This document shows positions 1-8,259 of a DNA stretch of 64,000 bases, in pieces. Source of the stretch: RH-AL1 sp964247745 (lineage in GTDB: Bacteria; Pseudomonadota; Alphaproteobacteria; Rhizobiales; Beijerinckiaceae); assembly GCA_964247745.1 (NCBI GenBank), contig CAXTVT010000005.1:1-64000 (forward strand), written 5' to 3'. The number at the start of each line of letters is the position of its first letter. Positions within the stretch are counted from its first letter, which is position 1. Both the position numbers and the translations under genes were made by a program. The notes beneath the pieces were generated by a model, which saw only the letters and a list, made by a program, of their open reading frames with translations, did not search any database and was not told where the DNA came from.

Positions 1-227
1 CCGCCTCCGGCATCGGCGACTTCCGCTACATCCTCAAGTGGAACGAGTACAACGCCCCGCTGCGGCGCACCGTGACCACCGACGAGGTCGGCGAGACGGC
101 GGCGTTCCTTCTGTCCGACTTCTCCCGGGGCATCACCGGCGAGGTGCTCCACGTCGATGCCGGCTACCACATCGTCGGCATGAAGAACCCGGCCGCGCCC
201 GATATCGGCGCGTTGGTCAGGGAGTAG
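1..227 (+). CDS. fabI: Enoyl-[acyl-carrier-protein] reductase (NADH), C-terminal part
   Basis: This is the last 74 codons of a gene that enters from the left edge, read from base 3 to TAG at 225-227. The tail carries the FabI hallmarks GIGDFRYILKWNEYNAPLRR and SRGITGEVLHVDAGYH, followed by VGMK. FabI is the cytoplasmic NADH-dependent reductase that finishes each cycle of type II fatty-acid elongation. The N-terminal Rossmann segment and the Tyr-Lys active site lie outside the window. The gap to aroC is filled by a dispersed repeat, so the two genes need not share a transcript. Identification is confident because the C-terminal block is highly conserved in the family. Confidence 0.93.
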   Translation, partial: ASGIGDFRYILKWNEYNAPLRRTVTTDEVGETAAFLLSDFSRGITGEVLHVDAGYHIVGMKNPAAPDIGALVRE

Positions 228-239
228 GATCTCCGCAAG

Positions 240-390
240 GGTGCTCTCCTTTCTCCTTTTGCGGGAGAGGGTCGCGCGAAGCGCCGGATGAGGGGTCGGG
301 CGATCTAGAGCGTTCCCCCGGGCCAATCGGATGGGTGTTCCGACCCCTCATCCGCCCTTCGGGCACCTTCTCCCGCGAGGGGAGAAGGGG
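240..390. repeat. Dispersed palindromic intergenic repeat, type 1 (paired arms)
   Basis: The gap between fabI and aroC is made of two facing arms. GGATGAGGGGTCGG at 286-299 is the exact reverse complement of 340-353. Outside these cores lie related blocks of the form CTTCTCCCGCGAGGGGAGAAGG. A diverged copy sits at about 1800-1925. The layout is that of a small non-coding palindromic repeat (REP/BIME-like). The right end merges with the Shine-Dalgarno region of aroC (GGGGAGGA just before ATG 402). Confidence 0.75.
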
Positions 391-401
391 AGGACCACGA
401 C

Positions 402-1487
402 ATGTCCCACAACACCTTCGGCCATCTGTTCCGCGTCACCACGTTCGGCGAGAGCCACGGGCGCGCGATCGGGTGCGTGGTCGACGGCTGCCCGCCGCTG
501 ATCCCGCTGGAGGAGGCCGACATCCAGGTGTTCCTCGACCAGCGCAAGCCGGGACAGTCGCGCTTCACCACGCAGCGCCGCGAGAGCGACACGGTCCGTA
601 TCCTGTCGGGCGTGGTGCCCGACCGCGACGGACGCCAAGTCACCACGGGCACGCCGATCGCGCTGGCGATCGAGAACGAGGACCAGCGCTCCAAGGACTA
701 CGACGCGCTGCGCGACACGTTTCGGCCGGGCCACGCCGACTTCACCTACGAGGCCAAGTACGGCATCCGCGACCATCGCGGCGGTGGGCGTTCGTCGGCG
801 CGCGAGACGGCGTGCCGGGTGGCCGCCGGCGCCATCGCGCGCAAGGTGATCCCCGGCGTCACGATCCGCGGCGCGCTGGTGCGGATGGGCGAGATGGCGG
901 TCGACCGCGCGCGCTGGGACTGGGCCGAGGTTGCCAACAACCCGTTCTTCTGCCCCGACGCCGAGGCGGCGAAGGGCTTCGCGACCTATCTCGACGGCAT
1001 CCGCAAGGCCGGCTCCTCGGTCGGCGCGGTGCTGGAGGTCATGGCCGAGAACGTGCCGGCGGGCTGGGGCGCGCCGCTCTACGCCAAGCTCGACGCCGAC
1101 CTCGCCGGCGCCTTCATGTCGATCAACGCGGTCAAGGGCGTCGAGATCGGCGACGGCTTCGCCGCCGCGGCGTTGCGCGGCGAGGACAATGCCGACGAGA
1201 TGGCGCCGGGGCCGGACGGGCGCCCGGTGTTCTCCGCGAATCACGCCGGCGGCATCCTCGGCGGTCTCTCGACGGGTCAGCCGATCGTGCTGCGCTTCGC
1301 GGTCAAGCCGACCTCGTCCATCCTCACGCCGCGCCGGAGCGTCACGCGCGACGGCGCCGCCACGGAGGTGGTGACCAAGGGCCGCCACGACCCCTGCGTC
1401 GGCATCCGCGCCGTACCGGTCGGCGAGGCCACCATGGCCTGCGTGCTGGCCGACCATTTCCTGCGCCATCGCGGGCAGGTCGGCTGA
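402..1487 (+). CDS. aroC: Chorismate synthase
   Basis: AroC converts 5-enolpyruvylshikimate-3-phosphate to chorismate, the last common step of aromatic biosynthesis, using reduced FMN. The 361-residue protein has the usual length. It starts MSHNTFGHLFRVTTFGESHG, the family N-terminal signature, and carries YGIRDHRGGGRSSARET near residues 122-138, a conserved FMN/phosphate-binding region. Near the end come ILTPRRSV and GRHDPCVGIRAVPVGEA. ATG 402 is preceded by GGGGAGGA at good spacing, and this Shine-Dalgarno lies at the end of a dispersed repeat. fabI lies upstream on the same strand. Function is very secure. Confidence 0.97.
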   Translation: MSHNTFGHLFRVTTFGESHGRAIGCVVDGCPPLIPLEEADIQVFLDQRKPGQSRFTTQRRESDTVRILSGVVPDRDGRQVTTGTPIALAIENEDQRSKDYDALRDTFRPGHADFTYEAKYGIRDHRGGGRSSARETACRVAAGAIARKVIPGVTIRGALVRMGEMAVDRARWDWAEVANNPFFCPDAEAAKGFATYLDGIRKAGSSVGAVLEVMAENVPAGWGAPLYAKLDADLAGAFMSINAVKGVEIGDGFAAAALRGEDNADEMAPGPDGRPVFSANHAGGILGGLSTGQPIVLRFAVKPTSSILTPRRSVTRDGAATEVVTKGRHDPCVGIRAVPVGEATMACVLADHFLRHRGQVG

Positions 1488-1799
1488 AGGACGCGCGGCC
1501 GTTGTGGCGGCGGTCTCGAGAGCGTCCGGCAGACATGCCGAGTCGTCTTGACGATTTCCGCCTTAGGGGTATTTGTACCCTAACCTTTGCGTGCTGACGC
1601 GGAGCGGACGACACCATCGAGCGAAGCCGAAGGGGTGGCGGTCTCACAACGCGACCGCCAACCCGAGACGAACGCCGACGCCATCGGGCGCCAGCGAGCT
1701 GTTTGACATCGTGAAAAGCTTGGGTCGCGGCGGCTTCCGGCTGCCCTGCGAGCCTCGCGGCGGCCAACTCGCGAGGTGTTGCGACACCTCATCAATATC
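1488..1799. other. Intergenic stretch without a recognisable gene
   Basis: The 440 bases between the stop of aroC and the stop of the convergent hemA hold no convincing coding sequence; short ORFs on either strand have no family signature or ribosome-binding site. The left part contains a near-perfect inverted repeat at 1563-1583. The right part (from about 1800) is a type 1 dispersed repeat. Confidence 0.6.
1563..1583. terminator. Inverted repeat about 75 bases past aroC
   Basis: TTAGGGGTA at 1563-1571 pairs with TACCCTAA at 1576-1583 apart from one extra G. This could fold as a hairpin ending the aroC transcript, but there is no run of T after it, so an operator or a factor-dependent stop is equally possible. 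Confidence 0.3.
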
Positions 1800-1925
1800 G
1801 GGCACCTTCTCCCCCAAAGAGAGAAGGCTCGCGGGATCCCGCGCGGAGCGCCGGATGAGGGGTTGGACGCTCTGTTCGACCCGTCTGAAAACGAGCTAGC
1901 CCCCGCAAGAGCGGGAGGACCAGCG
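1800..1925. repeat. Dispersed intergenic repeat, type 1 (diverged copy)
   Basis: This copy contains GGGCACCTTCTCCC, GAGAGAAGG and GCGCCGGATGAGGGGT in the same order as the 240-390 element. It lies directly after the stop codon of hemA, between convergent genes, where such elements are commonly tolerated. Confidence 0.65.
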
Positions 1926-1927
1926 TT

Positions 1928-3241
1928 CTATTCCGCCGCGATCTTGAAGTCGGGGAAGGAGCAGGCGGCGTCGGCGGCGACCTTGGGCTCCGCGACCTTG
2001 GACTTGGAGCGGAACGCCACGATCTTGGGCTCCTCGAACGTCAACCCGAGTGTCTTCCACACATCCACGAGCGCATCGACCAGTTCGGCGACGTGGGCGT
2101 CGGAATGGAACGGCGTCGGCGTGATGCGCAGGCGCTCGGTGCCCTTGGCGACCGTCGGATAGTTGATCGGCTGGATGTAGACGTTGTGGCGCTCCAGCAG
2201 CATGTCGGACGCCGCCTTGCAGAGTTCGGCATCGCCGACGAACACCGGCACGATATGCGAGGGGTTGGCCATGACCGGCAGGCCGGCGGCCGACAGGGCA
2301 TGCTTGACCAGCAGCGCCTGGCGCTGATGACGGGCGCGCAACGCGTTGCCGCTCTTGAGGATCTCGACCGCCTTGTTGGCCGCGGCGGCGATCGCCGGCG
2401 GCAGCGCCGTGGTGAAGATGAAGGAGCCGGCGTAGGAGCGCACCGCGTCGACGATCGCCTTGTCGGCGGCGATGTAGCCGCCCAGCGTGCCGAAGCCCTT
2501 GGCAAGCGTTCCCTCGATCACGTCGACCCGGTGCATCAGGCCCTCGCGGTCGGCAATGCCGCCGCCGCGGTTGCCGTAGAGGCCGACGGCATGGACTTCG
2601 TCCATGTAGGTCATCGCATTGTACTTCTCGGCGAGGTCGCAGATCGCCGCAATCGGCGCGATATCGCCGTCCATCGAATACAGGCTCTCGAAGACGATGA
2701 GCTTGTTGCGCTCGGGACCGGCGGCGCGCAGCAGCTCTTCGAGATGCGCCACGTCGTTGTGGCGAAAGATCATCCGCTGGGCCGAGGAGCGGCGCACGCC
2801 CTCGATCATCGAATTGTGGTTGAGCGCATCCGAGAGAATCAGGCAGTCGGGGATCAGGTCGGCGATCGTCGCGATCGACGCGAGGTTCGAGATCCAGCCG
2901 GAGGTGAACACCAGCGCGCCGTCCTTGCCGTGCAGGTCGGCCAGCTCGGCCTCGAGCTTCACCAGCGGATGGCTGGTGCCGGCGATGTTGCGGGTGCCGC
3001 CGGCGCCGACGCCATGCTTGGCGGCGGTCTCGGTCATGGCCGAGATCACTTCGGGATGACGGCCCATGCCGAGATAGTCGTTCGAGCACCAGATGGTGAC
3101 GTCCTCGGCCTGGCCACCGGCGCGGTGCCAGAGGGCGGTCGGGAAATGCTCCGCGCTGCGCTCGAGATCGGCGAACACCCGATAGCGGCGTTCCGCTTCC
3201 AGCTTGCCGATGGCGTTGGCGAAGTGATGGCGATAGCTCAT
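1928..3241 (-). CDS. hemA: 5-aminolevulinate synthase
   Basis: This PLP enzyme condenses glycine and succinyl-CoA to ALA, the Shemin-pathway entry to all tetrapyrroles, and is typical of Alphaproteobacteria. The 437-residue protein begins MSYRHHFANAIGKLEAERRYRVFADLER, as in bacterial ALAS. It carries WCSNDYLGMG near residue 52, GAGGTRNIAGTSHP, MDEVHAVGLYG, and the cofactor-lysine region GTLAKGFGTLGGYIAA. The body ends near residue 405, as usual; about 30 extra residues (PKIVAFRSKSKVAEPK and on) form a C-terminal tail of unknown role. The upstream region holds a PpsR-like palindrome. Identity is very secure. Confidence 0.97.
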   Translation of the reverse strand: MSYRHHFANAIGKLEAERRYRVFADLERSAEHFPTALWHRAGGQAEDVTIWCSNDYLGMGRHPEVISAMTETAAKHGVGAGGTRNIAGTSHPLVKLEAELADLHGKDGALVFTSGWISNLASIATIADLIPDCLILSDALNHNSMIEGVRRSSAQRMIFRHNDVAHLEELLRAAGPERNKLIVFESLYSMDGDIAPIAAICDLAEKYNAMTYMDEVHAVGLYGNRGGGIADREGLMHRVDVIEGTLAKGFGTLGGYIAADKAIVDAVRSYAGSFIFTTALPPAIAAAANKAVEILKSGNALRARHQRQALLVKHALSAAGLPVMANPSHIVPVFVGDAELCKAASDMLLERHNVYIQPINYPTVAKGTERLRITPTPFHSDAHVAELVDALVDVWKTLGLTFEEPKIVAFRSKSKVAEPKVAADAACSFPDFKIAAE

Positions 3242-3287
3242 CCTGAACCCTATGCGCTGCGACCTCGGATCGACCTCCGCCGCAAAG

Positions 3288-3321
3288 TGTCAACCGCGGC
3301 GACTGTCAACCTGAGCTGACA
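3288..3321. promoter_or_regulatory. PpsR/CrtJ-like operator upstream of hemA
   Basis: TGTCA-N8-TGACA at 3304-3321 is a perfect palindrome that satisfies the TGT-N12-ACA consensus of the photosynthesis repressor PpsR/CrtJ. A second TGTCAACC copy at 3288-3295 repeats the block at 3304-3311 with a 16-base period. Both lie 47-80 bases upstream of the hemA start. On the hemA strand each copy reads TTGACA, so they could also act as -35 elements. Which regulator binds is inferred, not shown. Confidence 0.5.
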
Positions 3322-3438
3322 CCCTATCCTTACTCCGGTTTGGAGCTATAGCAATTCCAAAATGACCTGCCGAGAGGCAGATGGTCCCATCGGAGCGGTT
3401 TCAAACCCCTAAGGTGTAGAATCGGCCAACGACCGCGG

Positions 3439-3675
3439 TCAGTCGCGGATCGGCTCGTGGCGCAGCGCGACCCGCATGAAGAGAAAGAGCAGCGCAAAGC
3501 CCGACAGGCCGAAGATCACCTCGAGGCTGCGGCTGATCAGCGGCGGCAGCGCGAGCATGCCGCCGAGCGCCCAACCGGCTGCCCAGGACGCGCCGACCAC
3601 CTCGGTGCCGACCAGGACCGCCACGGCGACCAGCGTCGACAGCTTCAAAGGGTTGATCGCGCCGCGTTGCGCCAA
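3439..3675 (-). CDS. Small two-helix membrane protein, unknown function
   Basis: This is a 78-residue protein if translation starts at TTG 3675, chosen because GGAAGGA lies just upstream. Longer versions reaching 4002 run antisense to the quinoprotein gene and are unlikely. After a short polar start, residues 11-45 are hydrophobic (LSTLVAVAVLVGTEVVG then WAAGWALGGML). A second strong segment, EVIFGLSGFALLFLFMRVAL, is followed by the basic end RHEPIRD. No enzymatic motif is visible. It resembles small conserved hypothetical membrane proteins of Hyphomicrobiales. It lies divergent from the quinoprotein gene, with hemA downstream of it on the same strand. Confidence 0.6.
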   Translation of the reverse strand: MAQRGAINPLKLSTLVAVAVLVGTEVVGASWAAGWALGGMLALPPLISRSLEVIFGLSGFALLFLFMRVALRHEPIRD

Positions 3676-3865
3676 GGTCTGTCCTTCCGATTTGCGAGTG
3701 GCCGTGGTGCGGAGCCGCCGACGGCGTGCTTTGAACTCATCCTGGAACGATGTCAAAAAGCGCCGAACCCGTCGCCAGCGTGGATGGCAGCAGGAAACTG
3801 CCAAAGTCGGGATGGGCCCGGCTTCGGCCCGCGGCGACAAGCCCGCCACACCCGTGAGGACCAAG

Positions 3866-5662
3866 ATGAGCCGCCGCACCGCCGTTCTGCTCGCCGCCAG
3901 CATCCTCTCCTTGGCAGGCGCCGCTCGGGCCGCCGAGATCACCGACCAGCGCCTGCTCGCCGCCGGCTCGGACAAGGACGAATGGCTGATGAATGGCCGC
4001 ACCTACGCGGCCGATCGCTTCTCGCCGCTCGACCAGATCGACACCGGCAACGTGCAGAAGCTCGCACCGGCCTGGATCTACCAGACCGGCAAGCCGGCGA
4101 CCTTCCAGGCGACGCCGCTGGTCGCCGACGGCGTGCTCTACCTGTCCGAGCCGATGTCCTCGGTCACCGCGCTCGATGCCCGCACCGGCGCCAAGCTGTG
4201 GCACTACGAGTACAAGGTGACGACCAAGAAGCTGTGCTGCGGGCCGGCCAACCGCGGCGTCGGGCTCGGTTATGGCCGCGTCTACATCGCCACCGTCGAC
4301 GCCCATCTCGTGGCGCTCGACGCCAAGACCGGCAAGCTCGCCTGGGACGTGGTGCTGGCGACGCCCCAGGCCGACACGGCCGAGAGCAACGCGATGATGA
4401 AGGGCATCGGCAACGATTCCGCGCGCCAGGCCTCGGGGCAGAGCGGCTACGGCGCCAATTCCGCGCCGCTGGTCTACGACGGCAAGGTGTTCGCCGGCGT
4501 CGTCGGCGTCGGCTACGGCCTGCACCTCGAGGCCGAGCGGCCCGGCGCGCCGCTCGGCACGGTCGTCGGCATCGCCGGCAAGTACGGCGCCTCCGGCTTC
4601 CTCGCCGCCTTCGACGCCGCCACCGGCCAACGCGTCTGGCAGTGGGACACGACGCAGCCGGGCTGGGAGGGCGATTACGTCGAGAAGACCAGCTACGGCG
4701 TGGTCCTGCCGCGCGACATCGCGCACGAGAAGGCCGAGGACGCGCAGGACAAGGACGCCTGGAAATACGGCGGCGGCTCGATGTGGAACACGCCGGCGGT
4801 CGATCCCAAGCTCGGGCTGCTGTACTTCGGCACCGGCAACCCCTCGCCGCAGGCGACCGGGACGGGACGGCCCGGCGACAATCTCTGGTCCGTCTCGCTG
4901 GTGGCGCTGGACGTCAAGACCGGCCGGCTGAAATGGGGCTTCCAACAGGTGCCGCACGATCTCTGGGGCTACGACGTGGCGAGCCCGGCGTCGCTGTTCG
5001 ACGTCACGGTCGACGGCAAGAGCATCCCCGCTGTGGGCGAGGCCTCCAAGATCGGCTGGTACTTCGTCAACGACCGCCGCGACGGCAGGCTGCTGTTCAA
5101 GTCCGAGCCCTTCGTGCCGCAGGAGAACCTCTTCGCCAAGCCCTCGCCCGAGGGCGTCACCACCTCGCCCGGCGTCGGCGGCGGCGCCTCCTGGTCACCG
5201 GTCTCGGTCGACGCCAGGAAGGGTGTCGCCTACGTCGCGGCGATGCACCTGCCGACGACCTTCAAGACGGCGACGCTGCCCGCCGCCGACGGCAAGCCGC
5301 CGGTCGACTACACCACCGCGGAGCCGGCCGACGTGCCGCGCTTCGGCACGCTGACCGCGCTCGACCTCGCGCATGGCGGCAAGATCCTGTGGCAGGCGAA
5401 GACCCCGCAGCCGCTGGTCGGCGGCGTGGTCGCGACGGCCGGCGGCCTGGTGTTCACCGGCGAGGGTGGAGGCGATTTCGACGCCTACGATTCCGCCAAC
5501 GGCAACAAGCTGTGGCGCTTCGCCTGCGGCGCAGGCGTCAACGCGCCGCCGATCACCTACGCCATCGACGGCCGGCAATACGTGGCGGTGGCGGCCGGCG
5601 GCAGCGCCATCTGGGGCTATCCGCAGGGCGACGCGCTGATGGTGTTCGCGCTGCCGCGATAG
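3866..5662 (+). CDS. PQQ-dependent quinoprotein dehydrogenase (alcohol dehydrogenase-like), periplasmic
   Basis: ATG 3866 is favoured over upstream in-frame starts because GAGGA precedes it and a clean signal peptide follows (cleavage near residue 22, ..AGAARA|AE). The 598-residue mature-type protein is an eight-blade propeller with repeated W-docking motifs such as VTALDARTGAKLWHYE and VALDAKTGKLAWDV. Vicinal cysteines at 124-125 (KLCCGPANRG) match the disulfide that contacts PQQ in alcohol and methanol dehydrogenases. There is no C-terminal cytochrome c domain, so electrons must leave through a separate carrier. At the catalytic region the sequence reads HDLWGYD (residues 364-370), where relatives usually have W-D-x. 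Substrate is not predictable. Confidence 0.85.
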   Translation: MSRRTAVLLAASILSLAGAARAAEITDQRLLAAGSDKDEWLMNGRTYAADRFSPLDQIDTGNVQKLAPAWIYQTGKPATFQATPLVADGVLYLSEPMSSVTALDARTGAKLWHYEYKVTTKKLCCGPANRGVGLGYGRVYIATVDAHLVALDAKTGKLAWDVVLATPQADTAESNAMMKGIGNDSARQASGQSGYGANSAPLVYDGKVFAGVVGVGYGLHLEAERPGAPLGTVVGIAGKYGASGFLAAFDAATGQRVWQWDTTQPGWEGDYVEKTSYGVVLPRDIAHEKAEDAQDKDAWKYGGGSMWNTPAVDPKLGLLYFGTGNPSPQATGTGRPGDNLWSVSLVALDVKTGRLKWGFQQVPHDLWGYDVASPASLFDVTVDGKSIPAVGEASKIGWYFVNDRRDGRLLFKSEPFVPQENLFAKPSPEGVTTSPGVGGGASWSPVSVDARKGVAYVAAMHLPTTFKTATLPAADGKPPVDYTTAEPADVPRFGTLTALDLAHGGKILWQAKTPQPLVGGVVATAGGLVFTGEGGGDFDAYDSANGNKLWRFACGAGVNAPPITYAIDGRQYVAVAAGGSAIWGYPQGDALMVFALPR

Positions 5663-5747
5663 ATCGAGTGGGCGGTTGGATACCGATTTCCACGATCCTC
5701 GGCCTCGACGCCGGCACCTCGGGCTCCGCCGATCGTCCGGCGGCGGC

Positions 5748-5933
5748 TCAGAGGTGACGGTGGAGGAAGCGCCCGACGGCCGTGCTCTTGTGGCCGCCGA
5801 CGTAATGGCTGCCCCTGCCGCTGGGCCCGTGACCGCCGACGCGGTGGGAGCCAGGCCGTGCAGCCTGCGCCGCCGGCGCGCAGAGGCAGGCGGCGACGGC
5901 GATGGCGCCGAGTGTCGCGAAGGTCCGCTTCAT
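5748..5933 (-). CDS. Small secreted Gly/His-rich protein
   Basis: This 61-residue protein has a clear signal peptide (MKRTFATLGAIAVAACLCAPAAQA) and a mature part of about 37 residues rich in Gly, His and Arg, with VGGHGPSGRGSHYVGGH. AGGAA lies about 8 bases before ATG 5933. It follows the AI-2E-type exporter gene on the same strand after about 55 bases and may be co-transcribed. Similar short secreted proteins of unknown role are common in this group; metal binding through the His residues is only a guess. Confidence 0.6.
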   Translation of the reverse strand: MKRTFATLGAIAVAACLCAPAAQAARPGSHRVGGHGPSGRGSHYVGGHKSTAVGRFLHRHL

Positions 5934-5988
5934 TGTCAGTGTTCCTCGACGTTGGGCGGCGAGACAGCCTCGCCGCCGGAAAGAGGTG

Positions 5989-7152
5989 TCAGGCGTCGGC
6001 CGTCTCGCCGGACACTTCGCGCCACAGCAGGATCAGAGCGGCCATGACGGCGGGGCCGACGAAGAGACCGAGCAGGCCGAAGCTCTCGACGCCGCCGAGG
6101 ATGCCGAGCAGCACCCACAGGAACGGCAGCTTGGTGGCGCCGCCGATCAGCTGCGGCCGCACGAAATGGTCGGCCAGGAAGGTCGTGAGGAAGCCGCCGC
6201 CGATCACGACGGCCGCCATCGCCGTCTTGCCCGCGGCAAGCAGCACCAGCGCGGCGATGACGATGACGATGCCGGCGGCAAAGGGCACCATCGCGGCCAC
6301 GGCGCTCACCGCGCCGAGCAGGATGGCGTGCGGCACGCCGGTGAAGAAATAGAGCAGGCCGAGCACCACGCCTTCCCCGAGCCCGACCAGCACGAGCCCG
6401 TTCACCGTGCCGTGGATCGAGGCCACCACCTGCCGCCCGATCTTCTCGCCGCGTGGGCCGAAGATTCGGTGCGAGGCCGTCAGGCACTGCCGCTTGACCG
6501 TGTCGCCCTCGCTGAACAGGAAATACATCGCGAGCAGGGCGAAGCCGAACAGGACGATGCTGTGCAGCGTCTCCTTGCCGAGGTCGCGCCCCTTCTCCCG
6601 GTTCTCGTCCGAGTCGAGCTTCTTGGCCCATTCCTTCGCGACTCCGGAATGCGAAAGATTGTCCGTCCACCATTTCGAGACCGGCCCCGAGATCTTCGGC
6701 GGCAGCTTGCCGACCGCCTCCGGCACCGGGATGCCGCCCTGTTCGGCCTGCTTGGCGTAGTCCGTGACCACGTGCGACTCGCGGATGGCTTCGAAGCCGA
6801 GCAGCACGAAGGGCACCAGCACGACGAGGAGGATGAGGATGGACACCAGCGCCGGCAGCACCTCCTTGCGCAGCTTGGCCGGCACGCGCGCGGCGGCGCG
6901 CTCGTAGAGCGGCCACAGCGCGATCGCCAGCACCAGCGCCCAGACCAGCGCGCGCATGTAGTTGCCCAGCATGTAGATGCCGGTGCCGAGCAGCGCGGCG
7001 GTCAGCGCGAGCCGCGCGGCGAAATGCCATTGCCCCGCGGCGCCGCCCTCCGGCTCGCCTAGCGGCACCGGCCGGGGCGCCGGAGTGGAAGGCGACGACG
7101 TCTCGCCTTGCGGCTCGTGCTTGGATCCCAGCCAACTGGTCAGCTTGTTCAT
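5989..7152 (-). CDS. AI-2E family transporter (YdiK/PerM-type membrane protein)
   Basis: The start at ATG 7152 gives MNKLTSWLGSKHEPQGE; further upstream residues have no support. The 387-residue product has paired N-terminal helices (FAARLALTAALLGTGIYMLGNYMRALVWALVLAIAL), a third helix after LPALVSILILLVVL, and a soluble segment of about 100 residues. It ends with a cluster of four to five helices including GLVLVGLGEGVVLGLLYFFTGVPHAILLGAVSAVAAMVPFAAGIV-type sequence. This is the AI-2E exporter (PF01594) layout. Members export autoinducer-2, ions or other small solutes; the substrate here is unknown. The small secreted protein at 5748-5933 is next on the same strand. Confidence 0.88.
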   Translation of the reverse strand: MNKLTSWLGSKHEPQGETSSPSTPAPRPVPLGEPEGGAAGQWHFAARLALTAALLGTGIYMLGNYMRALVWALVLAIALWPLYERAAARVPAKLRKEVLPALVSILILLVVLVPFVLLGFEAIRESHVVTDYAKQAEQGGIPVPEAVGKLPPKISGPVSKWWTDNLSHSGVAKEWAKKLDSDENREKGRDLGKETLHSIVLFGFALLAMYFLFSEGDTVKRQCLTASHRIFGPRGEKIGRQVVASIHGTVNGLVLVGLGEGVVLGLLYFFTGVPHAILLGAVSAVAAMVPFAAGIVIVIAALVLLAAGKTAMAAVVIGGGFLTTFLADHFVRPQLIGGATKLPFLWVLLGILGGVESFGLLGLFVGPAVMAALILLWREVSGETADA

Positions 7153-7278
7153 CCATGTCCCCGCGGCCAAAGGCGCATGGCGCCCGCCGAACCGATTCCT
7201 CGTCGAACCGAGCTTGAGCCGCAACCGTCACGCATTCAAGGGCCGCGGAGGAGGGTGCGGCGCAACAAGGTCGGCGGT

Positions 7279-8223
7279 CTACGCCGGTGCCAGGGCGAGC
7301 GCCGCGCGGCCGAGCACGTCGGGCATGTACTCGCCGGCATGCGCCGTGGTGAAGTCCCAGATCGCCTCGCCGACCGGCGTCGGGTTCCAGTTGGCGCGGC
7401 GCACCAGGAACCAGTGCCGGATGATCGGCAGGCCGACCACGTCGAGCACCGCGACGCGTTCGGAGGCGACCTCCGCCTCGATCGTGTGGGCTGAGATCAG
7501 CGACAGGCCGAGGCCGGCCATGACCGCCTGCTTGATCGTCTCGTTCGAGCCGATCTCGAATTTTATGCGCGGCCGGCCTGTCGGCACGTCGCCGAAGAAA
7601 TAATCGAACACGCCGCGCGTGCCCGAGCCCTCCTCGCGCAGGATGAAGATCTCCTTGGCGAGATCGGCCTTTGTCAGCCCCTGGCGCCCGACCATCGGAT
7701 GGTCGAGCGGCGCGATCACCACCTGCGGGTGCTCGCCGATCTCCTGGCTGATGACCGGAAAGTCGACCGGCGGCTGGCCCATCAGCGCGATGTCGATGGC
7801 GTAGTCGCGCAGCTGCTTCACCGTCTCCTGACGGTTGCCGATGGCGAGCGAGATGTCGATCTTCGGGTTCAGCTTGGCGAAGCCGGCGATCAGCCGCGGC
7901 GCGAAATATTTCGCCGTCGACACCACGCCGACCGAGACGTGGCCGGCGTGCTTGCCCTTCAGCGCGCCCAGCGTGTTGCCGAGTTCGACGAGCAGCATCT
8001 CCATGCGGATTGTCGTGTTGACCACCTCCTGGCCGGCGTCCGTCAGGCGCAGCCGCCCGGCGGCGCGGTCGAAGAAGGCGAGGCCGACGTCGCTTTCGAG
8101 CAACTTGATGCGCGCGGTCAGCGCCGCCGGCGTGACCTTCAGGATGTCGGCCGCGGTGGCGATCGTACCGCTCTGCGCCACGGCGCGGACGGTCTGCAAC
8201 TGCTTGAGGGTGAGGCGACGCAT
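7279..8223 (-). CDS. cbbR: LysR-family transcriptional regulator, CbbR type
   Basis: This 314-residue LysR protein has an N-terminal winged HTH (LTLKQLQTVRAVAQSGTIATAADILKVTPAALTARIKLLE) and an effector domain that includes VGVVSTAKYFAPRLIAGFAKLNP, a segment typical of CbbR. It is transcribed divergently from fbp-prk-cbbY, the standard CbbR position. CbbR activates Calvin-cycle operons and senses metabolites such as RuBP. In methylotrophs the related QscR controls the serine cycle and also responds to RuBP made by Prk, which is an alternative here since no RuBisCO gene is in view. The shared promoter region carries a palindrome and direct repeats. Confidence 0.88.
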   Translation of the reverse strand: MRRLTLKQLQTVRAVAQSGTIATAADILKVTPAALTARIKLLESDVGLAFFDRAAGRLRLTDAGQEVVNTTIRMEMLLVELGNTLGALKGKHAGHVSVGVVSTAKYFAPRLIAGFAKLNPKIDISLAIGNRQETVKQLRDYAIDIALMGQPPVDFPVISQEIGEHPQVVIAPLDHPMVGRQGLTKADLAKEIFILREEGSGTRGVFDYFFGDVPTGRPRIKFEIGSNETIKQAVMAGLGLSLISAHTIEAEVASERVAVLDVVGLPIIRHWFLVRRANWNPTPVGEAIWDFTTAHAGEYMPDVLGRAALALAPA

Positions 8224-8242
8224 GGCTTCGTCTTAAAAAACT

Positions 8243-8258
8243 TTGAGGACGGCCTCAA
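8243..8258. promoter_or_regulatory. Palindrome in the cbbR-fbp divergent promoter region
   Basis: TTGAGGACGGCCTCAA is a perfect inverted repeat with six-base arms and a four-base centre, 20 bases from the cbbR start and 80 from the fbp start. LysR proteins bind such dyads near their own promoter, so this is the best candidate CbbR site. Confidence 0.5.
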
Positions 8259-8259
8259 T

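Noticed and set aside
3457..5757. 766-codon frame parallel to the quinoprotein gene
   Set aside because: It is an Arg/Gly/Pro-rich shadow in another frame of a gene with clear domains, so it was not annotated.
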